Of a stretch of 9,770 bases of DNA, positions 1 through 9,051 are shown piece by piece (position 1 is the first letter of the stretch; each line of letters starts with the position of its first letter). Below the pieces are notes generated by a model, which was not told the DNA's origin, did no database searches, and saw only the letters and a program-made list of their open reading frames with translations. This DNA is from an uncultured Porphyromonadaceae bacterium. Lineage in GTDB: Bacteria > Bacteroidota > Bacteroidia > Bacteroidales > Muribaculaceae. Location: assembly GCA_905193485.1 (NCBI GenBank), contig CAJJOX010000079.1, positions 1 through 9,770 of the forward strand, written 5' to 3'. The translations under genes were made by a program, and so were the position numbers.

Positions 1-94
1 TGCCTAGAGCCCTCTCTACATCAACCGCTGTCATGCTCATTATCCGGGCAGTAGTCTCGTTCCAGTCGTATTTTTTTAATTCATCTGAGAACAT
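1..94 (-). CDS. thiH: ThiH N-terminus (2-iminoacetate synthase), cut by left edge
   Basis: Only the first 31 codons are in the window, starting with ATG at 94-92 and open to the edge. The peptide begins MFSDELKKYDWNETTARI and continues with TAVDVERALG. From memory, E. coli ThiH begins with FSD, then W about ten residues later, then a TAADVERAL segment in the same register; these shared positions are the basis of the call. ThiH is a radical SAM tyrosine lyase that makes dehydroglycine for the ThiG thiazole reaction, and it suits anaerobes. The start lies 21 bases after the stop of the tandem-barrel gene, in an AT-rich spacer with no clear Shine-Dalgarno site and no terminator between them, so cotranscription with the envelope genes is possible. 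The radical SAM CxxxCxxC motif would lie outside the window, so the identity rests on the N-terminus alone. Confidence 0.8.
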   Translation of the reverse strand, partial: MFSDELKKYDWNETTARIMSMTAVDVERALG

Positions 95-115
95 TTGCGT
101 TATTAAGTAATTTAA

Positions 116-2413
116 TCAGAAATTATAAGTGATGCCGACAGGCAGCGCACCCGTTCCAATGAAATGGTGATTGTTTATGCAACCGCTGTTAAGCGCAGGC
201 TGCCAAACGGATATTTCCGGTGTCAGTGTCAGGTGCAGGTTGTCGGTAAGTCTGTAATCGGCACGTATTCCTAAATGGGCTGTGGGTGAAATATAACCAT
301 TGTTGTGGTTGCTCCAGCCTATTCCAGCTCCGATCAATCCTATAAAATTGAATCTTGATTCGGTCTGTCCGGTCATCGCAGCAGTAAGATTTAACAGATA
401 GTCGAGTCTGACGGAGCCGATATCAAGCCGGCTTTTAGTGTCGCGGTCGACAAGGTCATAATCGAATGCGAGCTGAAGCCCGGATGATTTAGAGAACCAG
501 TGACCGAATGAGGCACCTATTTTCCAGGATAAAGGAAGAACGGACTTGCCTAAAAGCGATTCACTGAACATGGAGGGACCTCCTTCGATAGATACGAAAT
601 TTGCGGGTAGATCGGTATTAAACAGTCGGGAGTCGTCGGGAGTCGAGTCACGGCTATAACGCCCGAATTTATAGCTTATGCCCGCCATGATATGCGCTTC
701 CGGATTATACCGGCGCGATGAATGGCGCAAAGCCGTGATGCGGACGCTCGGCTCAAGAACAATGTCGAAGAGCGATGAAAGACGGAACGATGCCCGCAGA
801 CCGGCTCGCGGTCCCCATGTTATGTTGTTCGTGCTTATGTTATAGTGTGCCATACCGACACCGAACCCTACAAAGGGGGCAACGTCGAATGAGCGGTCGG
901 GATCATATCCGTCGGCAATCGAGCCAAGGCTGAGCATATAATCAGCTGAAGCCGAAAGTGAGAGATAATCAGATTGGCTCTTCATCCAGTTGTATTCGCC
1001 ACTGATGCGCCATGCGCTTGAAGACGTGAACCATTCACCGAGGCTCATGGCAAACGCATGGTTGGCAAACCAGTTTCTGTGACGGACAAACACGCCTCCT
1101 GTCAGATCCATGAAGAACCGGTGCGAGAACGGTTCGCTATGTAGTATGGATTCATTATCTCCATTGCGGAATCTGAGTTTACGCATACGGTAGATGAGGC
1201 CTATATTGACGGAAGGCATGACAGCCGGGTGAGGTGTAGGCAGAGCGGATAATTTTGATGACATGACTCGGACTGATGGCTCTGCATAAAGGCTGACAGT
1301 GGGATTGATGTTCCACAGGAATTGCAGACCGCCATGGAATCCTGCGGCAAATTTTCTGCCATTGCCGGAAGTCATGGCTCCGCTGACACCAAGCACGATG
1401 TTGCCGTCGAATTTCCTTTCGGGGTCATACCCGGTCAGAAGTGAATTGACATTGAGCAGATAGTCAATATCGCCCAGTCCTAACCACCGGTTTCTGGAAC
1501 GCGGCTGATTGACCGTTCCGGCGTGAGCGCCAAGCCTTAATGCCGATGCCGCTGTGAACCATTTGCCTATAACCGCACCGACAGTCGCTCCATAGGCATA
1601 TCCGGTGCCGGATGGCGAGTTTAAAATTGTATTGACGCCGGCATTGACGCCGAAGAAAAGATTGTCGGCGAAAGATTCGTTGACAAAAAGAGAATTGTCA
1701 ACTTTGAATCCTTTGAGCGGATTCATGCGGAATCCGATACCGACCATGACAGAAGCGTTCCAGTCATAACGATTCCATGTCGAGGCCATATCGATGCCGT
1801 CGGAATAAAATCCTATGCGCGGTTCCATATAAAGATATGTCATCGGCGAAAGATATAAGCGCGGCTGTAATCCGATATGAAAGCCATAGGCCATTTTTTT
1901 ATTGTGGCGGTTTTTGAATACGCCTTCCAGTTCGATTCCGGCCAGTCCGATGAGTTCGAAACGACGATCCGGATTATAGTTTCGCAAAAGCGAGGAAAAG
2001 TTCATGAGATAATCGGCGGAAAGGCCGATGAACTTCGGGGTTGATCTGTTGACACCTCTATGTTTGCCGAATTCAAGGCTGAGACGCCATCCGTGGACAG
2101 GCGAGAGCCAGTCACCAGCCGAGATCCCGAGGCGGAATTCCGGTCTGGAACTTAGACTGAATGTGCTGTTGTCGGACCGAGTCCAGTCAGCGCCGCCACC
2201 TATGGATAGAAACAGGTGGTCACCGAATTTTTTTGACTCAAAAGTTTCATTCGGATCCGGTTTCTGGAGTACATAGTCAAGTGCATTAATGGTAGAATCT
2301 ATCGCTACCATTTTTTTCTGCGACGGTTCGGATTCATCAGCTAATGCCGGAGATGAAGAGAAAATGGTACCGGCAACGAAAATAATATATGGTGTTATGT
2401 CGATTGTTTTCAT
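116..2413 (-). CDS. Outer-membrane protein with four tandem beta-barrel-like units
   Basis: This is a 765-residue protein of unknown function. A probable signal peptide covers residues 1 to about 25 (hydrophobic stretch, then SPALA before DESEP), followed by a short polar linker. The rest is four diverged units at residues ~64-230, 250-410, 431-583 and 605-765. Each has an early GG-rich strand, a [DKEH]W[LF] turn (W102, 285, 461, 639), a DY[LM] segment (D134, 318, 491, 671), usually a Y-[ND/DP]-R turn after it, an EP or PE pair near the end (197, 378, 554, 732), and a closing strand of the form G-I-x-[FY]-x-[MF] (GIGFRM, GLIYRM, GISYKF, GITYNF). The final residue is Phe, as expected of an outer-membrane beta-signal recognised by the BAM machinery. 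Alternating polar and hydrophobic strands support a barrel fold. It is the third gene of the envelope operon; its ATG overlaps the upstream stop in an ATGA, which suggests translational coupling. Four small barrels or one large barrel are both possible. Confidence 0.85.
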   Translation of the reverse strand: MKTIDITPYIIFVAGTIFSSSPALADESEPSQKKMVAIDSTINALDYVLQKPDPNETFESKKFGDHLFLSIGGGADWTRSDNSTFSLSSRPEFRLGISAGDWLSPVHGWRLSLEFGKHRGVNRSTPKFIGLSADYLMNFSSLLRNYNPDRRFELIGLAGIELEGVFKNRHNKKMAYGFHIGLQPRLYLSPMTYLYMEPRIGFYSDGIDMASTWNRYDWNASVMVGIGFRMNPLKGFKVDNSLFVNESFADNLFFGVNAGVNTILNSPSGTGYAYGATVGAVIGKWFTAASALRLGAHAGTVNQPRSRNRWLGLGDIDYLLNVNSLLTGYDPERKFDGNIVLGVSGAMTSGNGRKFAAGFHGGLQFLWNINPTVSLYAEPSVRVMSSKLSALPTPHPAVMPSVNIGLIYRMRKLRFRNGDNESILHSEPFSHRFFMDLTGGVFVRHRNWFANHAFAMSLGEWFTSSSAWRISGEYNWMKSQSDYLSLSASADYMLSLGSIADGYDPDRSFDVAPFVGFGVGMAHYNISTNNITWGPRAGLRASFRLSSLFDIVLEPSVRITALRHSSRRYNPEAHIMAGISYKFGRYSRDSTPDDSRLFNTDLPANFVSIEGGPSMFSESLLGKSVLPLSWKIGASFGHWFSKSSGLQLAFDYDLVDRDTKSRLDIGSVRLDYLLNLTAAMTGQTESRFNFIGLIGAGIGWSNHNNGYISPTAHLGIRADYRLTDNLHLTLTPEISVWQPALNSGCINNHHFIGTGALPVGITYNF
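119..2224 (-). repeat. Four diverged coding repeats of ~160 codons
   Basis: The four units of the tandem-barrel gene map to 1724-2224, 1184-1666, 665-1123 and 119-601, read in that order on the minus strand. Landmark residues recur every 173 to 184 codons: the W-[LF] turn, the DY[LM] segment and the EP pair each keep a near-constant spacing from unit to unit. The copies are diverged in sequence, so this is an old internal duplication rather than a recent DNA repeat. Short linkers rich in acidic and polar residues separate the units. Confidence 0.8.
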
Positions 2414-4467
2414 TGTTCTGTTTCGTTATTCTCCTCGAGTTCTTCAAATAGTTCAATCAGGTCGCCGTCAACTTTGGCGATCTCTTTCAGCTCCGGTTTC
2501 AGACGCAGGGCGTTTTCAAGGTGACTCATGGCTGCCATGTAGGCATCGACGCGGTTGGCGGCAATGGCCTTTATATATTCCTCTTCCGGAGTTTCGCCAA
2601 GTTGTTGCGCTTTTTTCCAAGCCTGTTCATTGGCTTTGAGGGCGAGAAGGAGCACCACCTCGTTGACGGGCGATTCCGCGGCTATTTCCTGCATGAATTC
2701 GGAGAAACGGCCGTTCATAACGTTGGTGTACATTATGGCCTTATGGAATTCTTCCGTGTCAGGGAGCAGTGAAGCAAGCGAATCAGCTTCATTAAAATTG
2801 TGCGTGGCCAGACAGGCGGCAATCTGATTATAGATTGCTTCTTCGGGCACTTTCTTGAATCCCGGTTTCAGGAATGGACGCAAAAGCGTGGGGTCGGCCT
2901 TGTCCTGATTTGTCAGCATAGCGGAGAGATCGCTGGCCGCCACAACAAAACCCGGATGCACTTTCAGCGCCAGCCGCATGCATCGTTCTTTTTCTTCGGG
3001 CGTTTTTGCCACATTCCGGTAATAGCGGAAAAATTCATATCTCGACAGTGACTCCGGTTTTGTTTCATAAATGCGCGCGATTTCGTCATCAGTCAGGTAG
3101 CGATACATCGAAGATATGAATTCATAGCTGACTTTTCGCATGCGTGGAAGATATTCCGAGGCAATGAGGCTGCTATAGCAGGGGAGCCGCCTGATCGCGT
3201 TTGACTGCGCATCAATCGCGTTTGCATGGGCATCAATGATTTTCTGCACATCATCGGCTTCAGACGTGTGTCCATCGGCTTTGAGCATACCGACAAGAGT
3301 TGTCCATGGCTCGACATAAGCGTTGCTGTGCAGTTCCATATATCTGCGTGTCTCAGGCGACAGATTGTTGGTGATGACACCGAGAGCCGACTGCATACGC
3401 CTGTTGGACAGACTGACGTTCAAATCATAACGTCCTTCCGGCGATGATGTACATGAAATGGTAAAACTTTTCAATGCAGCGTCGGGATTATCCTCAATTT
3501 CCCTGAGCTGCCTGATAAGCGCATTCATTTCGGATTCGTTGTTTCCCTGCGACAAGTCGAGTTTTGATTCCCCGACACGAAATGTCAGCATGACGTCGCC
3601 CTTGGTGTCACGCATCTGCATTTCCGGCGACGGAAATTTTGAGGAGTCGGCCAATTCCATTCCTTCAAGTTTATATTGAAAGAAACGCAACGGATTGACT
3701 ATGCCACGTGCAATTGTCGTGGTGTCACGGTAGAATACCTTGTTATAGTCTTCCATGGCCATGAGCATATCGCAATGAAAGTCGTGGTCGGGATTGGCGA
3801 GATAAACGGAATCGCTCCAAGAGATGATATCATTGCCGTTGACTCTGTCGTGGGTCACGGTGACATATGGATTCAGCGGATCATGACCGGCATTGAAATC
3901 ATGCATGCGATCCTGGGTTATATTGTATCGGAACCCATCATAGACCACAGGTTTCAGATACCACATGTTGGAAGCCGTGACGTTATAAAGAGCCGGCTGT
4001 ATGATGAGGCGTGTCGAAGAATCAAACAAGCGTCCGGGCACCGTGATTCGTGTCTTGATATATGCATAGTTGCCTTTGAGTTCGACATCTGTCTTTTCCG
4101 GAGCCACAACCTTGAGCTTGCCCTTTCCTTTAACCGTGACACCTTCAAGAATGATGGCTGAACGTATCAGAGTCACATCAATGGTGAGTCTGCCTTCGAC
4201 CGGCACCTCTGTTTCTTCCATGCCGGATATGGAGAATACGAGCTTGTCGTCGGAATCAACGATCACAAGATATTTACCTTCTTCATTCGTCGTCGAAAGG
4301 AGCTTGTCGGTTTCAGCATTGTAAATGCATACGCCAAGCAACGGCTGGCCGGAAACATCGGTGACTATTCCTCTGACGTTGATGTCGCGTGCCTCCGTCG
4401 AAAGAATGCCGATAATGCCGAGCAGAAGTGTGATTACAAATCTGGATTGTGTTATAATCGCTTTCAT
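2410..4467 (-). CDS. Envelope protein: carboxypeptidase-regulatory, OmpA-like and helical domains
   Basis: This 685-residue protein has a probable signal peptide at residues 1 to ~27 (hydrophobic VITLLLGIIGIL, then STEA). Residues ~29-101 form a CarboxypepD_reg-like domain (VRGIVTDVSGQPLLGV, then NEEGKY), the beta-sandwich that precedes the plug in SusC-type receptors; LEGVTVKGKG at 108-117 resembles the LDEVVV linker that follows it there, but no TonB-dependent barrel follows. Residues ~291-370 look OmpA-like: SSPEGRYDLNVSLSNRR at 341-357 keeps the G-x4-N-x2-LS-x2-R spacing, with Ser342 where OmpA has its diaminopimelate-binding Asp; Arg357 is kept. The SPEG form also occurs in Bacteroidetes fimbria-associated OmpA-like proteins. 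Residues ~371-685 are helical and TPR-like towards the end. It probably sits in the periplasm or on the outer membrane. The gene starts 12 bases after the DUF3575 gene and overlaps the next one by 4 bases. Its exact function is unknown. Confidence 0.8.
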   Translation of the reverse strand: MKAIITQSRFVITLLLGIIGILSTEARDINVRGIVTDVSGQPLLGVCIYNAETDKLLSTTNEEGKYLVIVDSDDKLVFSISGMEETEVPVEGRLTIDVTLIRSAIILEGVTVKGKGKLKVVAPEKTDVELKGNYAYIKTRITVPGRLFDSSTRLIIQPALYNVTASNMWYLKPVVYDGFRYNITQDRMHDFNAGHDPLNPYVTVTHDRVNGNDIISWSDSVYLANPDHDFHCDMLMAMEDYNKVFYRDTTTIARGIVNPLRFFQYKLEGMELADSSKFPSPEMQMRDTKGDVMLTFRVGESKLDLSQGNNESEMNALIRQLREIEDNPDAALKSFTISCTSSPEGRYDLNVSLSNRRMQSALGVITNNLSPETRRYMELHSNAYVEPWTTLVGMLKADGHTSEADDVQKIIDAHANAIDAQSNAIRRLPCYSSLIASEYLPRMRKVSYEFISSMYRYLTDDEIARIYETKPESLSRYEFFRYYRNVAKTPEEKERCMRLALKVHPGFVVAASDLSAMLTNQDKADPTLLRPFLKPGFKKVPEEAIYNQIAACLATHNFNEADSLASLLPDTEEFHKAIMYTNVMNGRFSEFMQEIAAESPVNEVVLLLALKANEQAWKKAQQLGETPEEEYIKAIAANRVDAYMAAMSHLENALRLKPELKEIAKVDGDLIELFEELEENNETEQ

Positions 4468-4479
4468 GTCCGGTGGTTT

Positions 4480-5031
4480 TTAATGGAATATATAGGAAAA
4501 TGATATGTTGGCACGTATCGGTACAGGTATCCATTTTGTCATATTCTTCGTTTCGGGCTTTGGATCCGGGGACTTATAATCGAAGCCCCATATGTGTCCG
4601 AGTCCGATGCCGGTGGAAAACTCCACATTCCAATAGCGGCTGAGAACGAGTGCATATCCGTATGTAATACCGAATGCAGCGATATTCCCCTGATAACGCT
4701 GGCGCTTAAACTGGAGGTCATAACTTCCGCCAAGCAGGGCGAATCCCATAAAATGCCGGGCCATCGGACGGTTGAACCAGTAGCGCAGCTCCGGTTGGAA
4801 ACGAAAATTGCGAAGCATGATGTCGGATCCGTATGGTGTCCGTTTCAGCGGACTGCCGGCAATGCCGATGTCCAGCGTGAGCCTCCCTGACAAACGTGTT
4901 TCGAGTGAGAGGTTGGGGCTCATTAACGCCCAGTCTATGGCATTTGTCTTGAGGGCGACACGTTGTGCGCTTAATGACATCCACGACAGAAATGTGATTG
5001 CAAGAAATAAAAAAAATCGATTGCGATTCAT
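4480..5031 (-). CDS. DUF3575 family outer-membrane protein
   Basis: This is a 183-residue protein with a signal peptide (MNRNRFFLFLAITFLSWMSL, then SAQ, likely cleavage after Gln23). The mature part starts ALKTNAIDWALMSPNLSLE, matching the hallmark opening of DUF3575 (alkTN, then PNl-vE). Later family features are FQPELRYWF at 78-86, a GSYDLQF strand at 102-108, and GITYGYALVLSRYWNVEFST at 121-140. The family is typical of Bacteroidetes and is predicted to be a small beta-barrel. From what I know, members are often encoded beside OmpA-like DUF3868 and fimbrillin genes. Here the downstream partner is an OmpA-like hybrid and no fimbrillin is present. It is the first gene of the three-gene envelope operon, starting about 52 bases after the thiC terminator. 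Its molecular role is not established. Confidence 0.85.
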   Translation of the reverse strand: MNRNRFFLFLAITFLSWMSLSAQRVALKTNAIDWALMSPNLSLETRLSGRLTLDIGIAGSPLKRTPYGSDIMLRNFRFQPELRYWFNRPMARHFMGFALLGGSYDLQFKRQRYQGNIAAFGITYGYALVLSRYWNVEFSTGIGLGHIWGFDYKSPDPKPETKNMTKWIPVPIRANISFSYIFH

Positions 5032-5083
5032 GAATAAATTGGTTGATAAGTATGCACTTTATAAGAAAAAACTACACTGCGTT
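5032..5083 (-). promoter_or_regulatory. Probable promoter region of the envelope operon
   Basis: This AT-rich spacer lies between the thiC terminator and the DUF3575 start, so an independent promoter for the envelope genes would have to lie here. On the minus strand a TACTTATC at 5044-5051 is a partial match to the Bacteroides -7 element TAnnTTTG, with T-rich sequence upstream but no convincing -33 TTTG. The location argument is stronger than the motif match. The alternative is that the envelope genes rely on terminator read-through. Confidence 0.3.
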
Positions 5084-5127
5084 AAAAAAAGCACCGTCCA
5101 GACCGGCTCCCGTCAATGGACGGTGCT
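5084..5127 (-). terminator. Rho-independent terminator of the thiamine operon
   Basis: A perfect 11-bp inverted repeat (AGCACCGTCCA at 5090-5100 and TGGACGGTGCT at 5117-5127) encloses a 16-base loop. In the loop a GAC/GTC pair can extend the stem past a two-base bulge. On the minus strand the stem is followed by a T-run (5084-5090 is all A on the plus strand, its last base also in the stem). It begins 27 bases after the thiC stop. The plus strand has no T-run on its side, so it works in the minus direction only. Confidence 0.88.
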
Positions 5128-5154
5128 ATGTTTATGCTTGAGAATCGACACTGG

Positions 5155-6879
<1,725 letters not shown>

Positions 6880-6882
6880 TCA

Positions 6883-7656
6883 TTAAGCAAGAAACGAGGT
6901 GAGCGGGCTTGTGGCGACGGCGTTTCGGCTTACGGTGCCAAGCCCCGCGAGATAGGCTTTGCGTCCGGCCTCTACGGCGAGTTTGAATGCCACAGCCATT
7001 TCGACGGGATTGTCGGCTACGGCTATTGCGGTGTTGACGAGTACGGCATCAGCGCCGATCTCCATTGCTTCAGCGGCATGGGAAGGAGCACCGAGGCCGG
7101 CGTCGATCACTACCGGCACGCGACTTTCTGCAATGATGATTTCCACAAGATCACGTGTCTTAAGCCCTTTGTTGGTGCCTATAGGAGCGCCAAGTGGCAT
7201 TACGGCTGAGGTGCCGGCCTCTTCAAGCCGTTTGCAAAGCACCGGATCGGCCTGAATGTAGGGGAGTACCTTGAATCCTTCCTTGGCAAGCACTTCGGTG
7301 GCCTTAAGCGTTTCGATCGGATCGGGAAGCAGATATTTGGGATCGGGATGGATTTCGAGTTTGATGAAGTCGGTGCCGAAACATTCACGCGCCAGACGTG
7401 CGGCCATGACAGCCTCCTCGGCATTGCGCACGCCAGAGGTGTTGGGCAGAAGCTGCACGTGGTCCCGGTTGATGTGCCGGAGCATGTCATCCTCCTCTTC
7501 ATGTTGCATGTCGATGCGCTTCATGGCCACCGTGATCATTTCGGAGCCAGAGGCGAGGATGCTTTCAAGCATCAGGCGGTTGGATGAGAATTTGCCTGTG
7601 CCCACAAACAGGCGTGAGGTGAAATCACGCCCGCCAATTGTCAATATATCTTTCAT
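6883..7656 (-). CDS. thiG: ThiG, thiazole synthase
   Basis: ThiG condenses 1-deoxy-D-xylulose 5-phosphate, dehydroglycine and sulfur from ThiS thiocarboxylate into the thiazole phosphate, in the cytoplasm. The 257 residues match the normal length. Visible motifs are RLFVGTGKF (15-23), [15 protein letters not shown] (69-83), [16 protein letters not shown] (97-112) with Lys99 in the place of the Schiff-base lysine, [13 protein letters not shown], and [20 protein letters not shown] leading into [19 protein letters not shown]. The start ATG overlaps the thiE stop in an ATGA, so the two are probably translationally coupled. It depends on dehydroglycine from ThiH, whose gene appears at the far left edge of the window instead of in this operon. 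Confidence 0.98.
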   Translation of the reverse strand: MKDILTIGGRDFTSRLFVGTGKFSSNRLMLESILASGSEMITVAMKRIDMQHEEEDDMLRHINRDHVQLLPNTSGVRNAEEAVMAARLARECFGTDFIKLEIHPDPKYLLPDPIETLKATEVLAKEGFKVLPYIQADPVLCKRLEEAGTSAVMPLGAPIGTNKGLKTRDLVEIIIAESRVPVVIDAGLGAPSHAAEAMEIGADAVLVNTAIAVADNPVEMAVAFKLAVEAGRKAYLAGLGTVSRNAVATSPLTSFLA

Positions 7657-8288
7657 TTTGAGTTGGATTGTTGGTTCATTAATTTTTCCATTACCCGTGA
7701 GGTATATTCCACCGGATCCGGAGCGTTGATTATAGCGCCCGACATGGCTATGCCGTTAACGCCGGTGGACATCAAGGTGTTGATGTCGTCAATGCCGATG
7801 CCGCCTATGGCCACTATCGGCAGTTCGACTCCCGCGGCACGCACCTGCGTCACAATGCTGCGATATCCTTCGAGTCCAAGCTCGGGGGCAAGTTTCTTTT
7901 TAGTGGTCGTGAAATGAAACGGCCCGAGTCCGATGTAGTCCACATCTTTGCCTTTGTATTTGATAATATCTTCGGCAGTGTTGGCAGTGATTCCTATTAT
8001 GGCATGCGGTCCGAGAATTTCCCGTGCTTCAAGAGGGTTCATGTCGTCTTTCCCCAGATGTACGCCCGAAACTTTGAGATCATTGACCACCGATACGCGG
8101 TCGTCAATGATTAGGAATGTGTCTGTTTCCTGACACATGGGAATGATATCGAGTGCGGTTTGGCGCACCTCTTCGTCAGATGCGTCTTTCATGCGCAATT
8201 GTATCCAGCGACACCCTCCTTCGATGGCCATCTGCACTTCCTCAGCGATGGAATAGCGGTCGCTCGGATGGGTAATGAATTGTAACAT
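7653..8288 (-). CDS. thiE: ThiE, thiamine phosphate synthase
   Basis: ThiE couples HMP pyrophosphate with thiazole phosphate to give thiamine monophosphate. The 211-residue protein keeps the active-site set: QLRMK at 30-34, DDR at 62-64, GVHLGKDD at 75-82 (metal-binding Asp), [11 protein letters not shown] at 120-130 (pyrophosphate loop) and VAIGGI at 159-164. DDR replaces the NDR of many ThiE proteins. The FTTTKKK form of the loop is the one I associate with Bacteroidetes ThiE. The start is 3 bases after the TenI-like gene, and the stop overlaps the thiG start. Of the two ThiE-family proteins in the operon, this is the one with intact catalytic residues, so it is the likely synthase. Confidence 0.96.
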   Translation of the reverse strand: MLQFITHPSDRYSIAEEVQMAIEGGCRWIQLRMKDASDEEVRQTALDIIPMCQETDTFLIIDDRVSVVNDLKVSGVHLGKDDMNPLEAREILGPHAIIGITANTAEDIIKYKGKDVDYIGLGPFHFTTTKKKLAPELGLEGYRSIVTQVRAAGVELPIVAIGGIGIDDINTLMSTGVNGIAMSGAIINAPDPVEYTSRVMEKLMNQQSNSK

Positions 8289-8291
8289 AGT

Positions 8292-8861
8292 TTATTGAAG
8301 TGTGGATGAAAAATTCTTTGTAAAAAGGGCGACTGCCCCCTTGACAGCATAGCCGCCAAAACCATATTCTTTGACGGTATCGATCCGTTCGGGCGTGATG
8401 CCTCCGAGCGCGACGATGCGCGGAGTTTTTATCCTGTTGATGTGTTTGAGGTCTTTGTCGGTGAACACTGATTTATAGCCGGGTTTTGAAATGCTGTCGA
8501 AAACCGGACTTAGCGTCACATAGTCGCAATCGGTCGATGCGACTGTCTCTGCGATGCTATGGCATGATCGGCTCACCGGTCCGGAATAGAATGACGGAGC
8601 TTCCGGACAGCGACGGTTGAGATGCAAACCGCCAAGGTTGAATTCGGCGGCAAGTGAGAAATGTCCATGAATTCTAAGCCGGCGATGCAGCCGTTGCGGA
8701 ATGGCTTCAATCAGATGGCGCATTTCGGTCAGTGACGCCGACGGATGCCGCAGGTGAGCCACATCCCAAAGACCGTTATCAAGCAGATCTATCACCGTTT
8801 CAGCCTCATTGTCTGTCAGCTCTTCGGGTGAGATGAATATCCTTAAAAATTTATCCGCCAT
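8292..8861 (-). CDS. TenI-like ThiE paralogue, possible thiazole tautomerase
   Basis: This 189-residue protein has the ThiE/TenI fold but an altered active site. Aligned with the ThiE encoded next to it, QLRMK becomes HLRHP (36-40, lysine lost), DDR becomes HGH (65-67), the second Asp of GVHLGKDD becomes Cys85, and TTTK becomes SISK (123-126). The SPVFDSISKPGYKS stretch at 118-131 and ALGGI at 151-155 are kept. Losing the residues that bind metal and pyrophosphate argues against thiamine phosphate synthesis. TenI of Bacillus subtilis aromatises the thiazole made by ThiG, and a place between thiS and thiE-thiG fits such a role; this is inference, and a product might still be labelled thiamine phosphate synthase by automated tools. 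The gene overlaps thiS by 11 bases and lies 3 bases before thiE. A weak AAAGG lies upstream of its ATG, inside thiS. Confidence 0.85.
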   Translation of the reverse strand: MADKFLRIFISPEELTDNEAETVIDLLDNGLWDVAHLRHPSASLTEMRHLIEAIPQRLHRRLRIHGHFSLAAEFNLGGLHLNRRCPEAPSFYSGPVSRSCHSIAETVASTDCDYVTLSPVFDSISKPGYKSVFTDKDLKHINRIKTPRIVALGGITPERIDTVKEYGFGGYAVKGAVALFTKNFSSTLQ

Positions 8862-9051
8862 AAAATGCCTTTATGATGATCAGGGAGTCGCTATCGTGCA
8901 GCGCGGTGCAATCATAATCTGATTTGGTGACGATTGTGCCGTTTAATGCCACGGCTATGCCTGTGGGATCAATATTGCGTGCGGCAAGGGCTTGCCTGAC
9001 CGTCGAATCGTCGGGCAACTCTATCTCTGTGTCATTGATATGTACTGTCAT
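8851..9051 (-). CDS. thiS: ThiS, sulfur carrier protein
   Basis: ThiS is a small ubiquitin-like protein whose C-terminal glycine is adenylated by ThiF and turned into a thiocarboxylate that gives sulfur to ThiG. The 66 residues match the family length. The protein shows the beta-grasp start MTVHINDTEIELPDDSTV, the AVALNGTIV strand at 33-41, and DSLIIIKAFYGG at the end with the required Gly-Gly terminus. Its ATG overlaps the thiD stop (ATGA) and its last 11 bases also hold the start codon of the TenI-like gene. No thiF is present in the window, so the activating enzyme must be encoded elsewhere, perhaps past thiH beyond the left edge. Confidence 0.96.
   Translation of the reverse strand: MTVHINDTEIELPDDSTVRQALAARNIDPTGIAVALNGTIVTKSDYDCTALHDSDSLIIIKAFYGG

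Noticed and set aside
85..90. CTGAGA on the plus strand, a core motif of TPP riboswitches
   Set aside because: It lies inside the thiH coding sequence, on the opposite strand to the genes, and the other conserved TPP riboswitch parts are absent around it.
3676..4161. 161-codon plus-strand open frame
   Set aside because: It lies opposite the 685-residue envelope gene, whose domains are recognisable; the plus-strand product has no recognisable motif.
5090..5127. Inverted repeat as a mobile-element end or operator
   Set aside because: The T-run directly after the stem on the minus strand and its place 27 bases after the thiC stop make a transcription terminator the simpler reading; no matching repeat was seen on the other side of the envelope operon.
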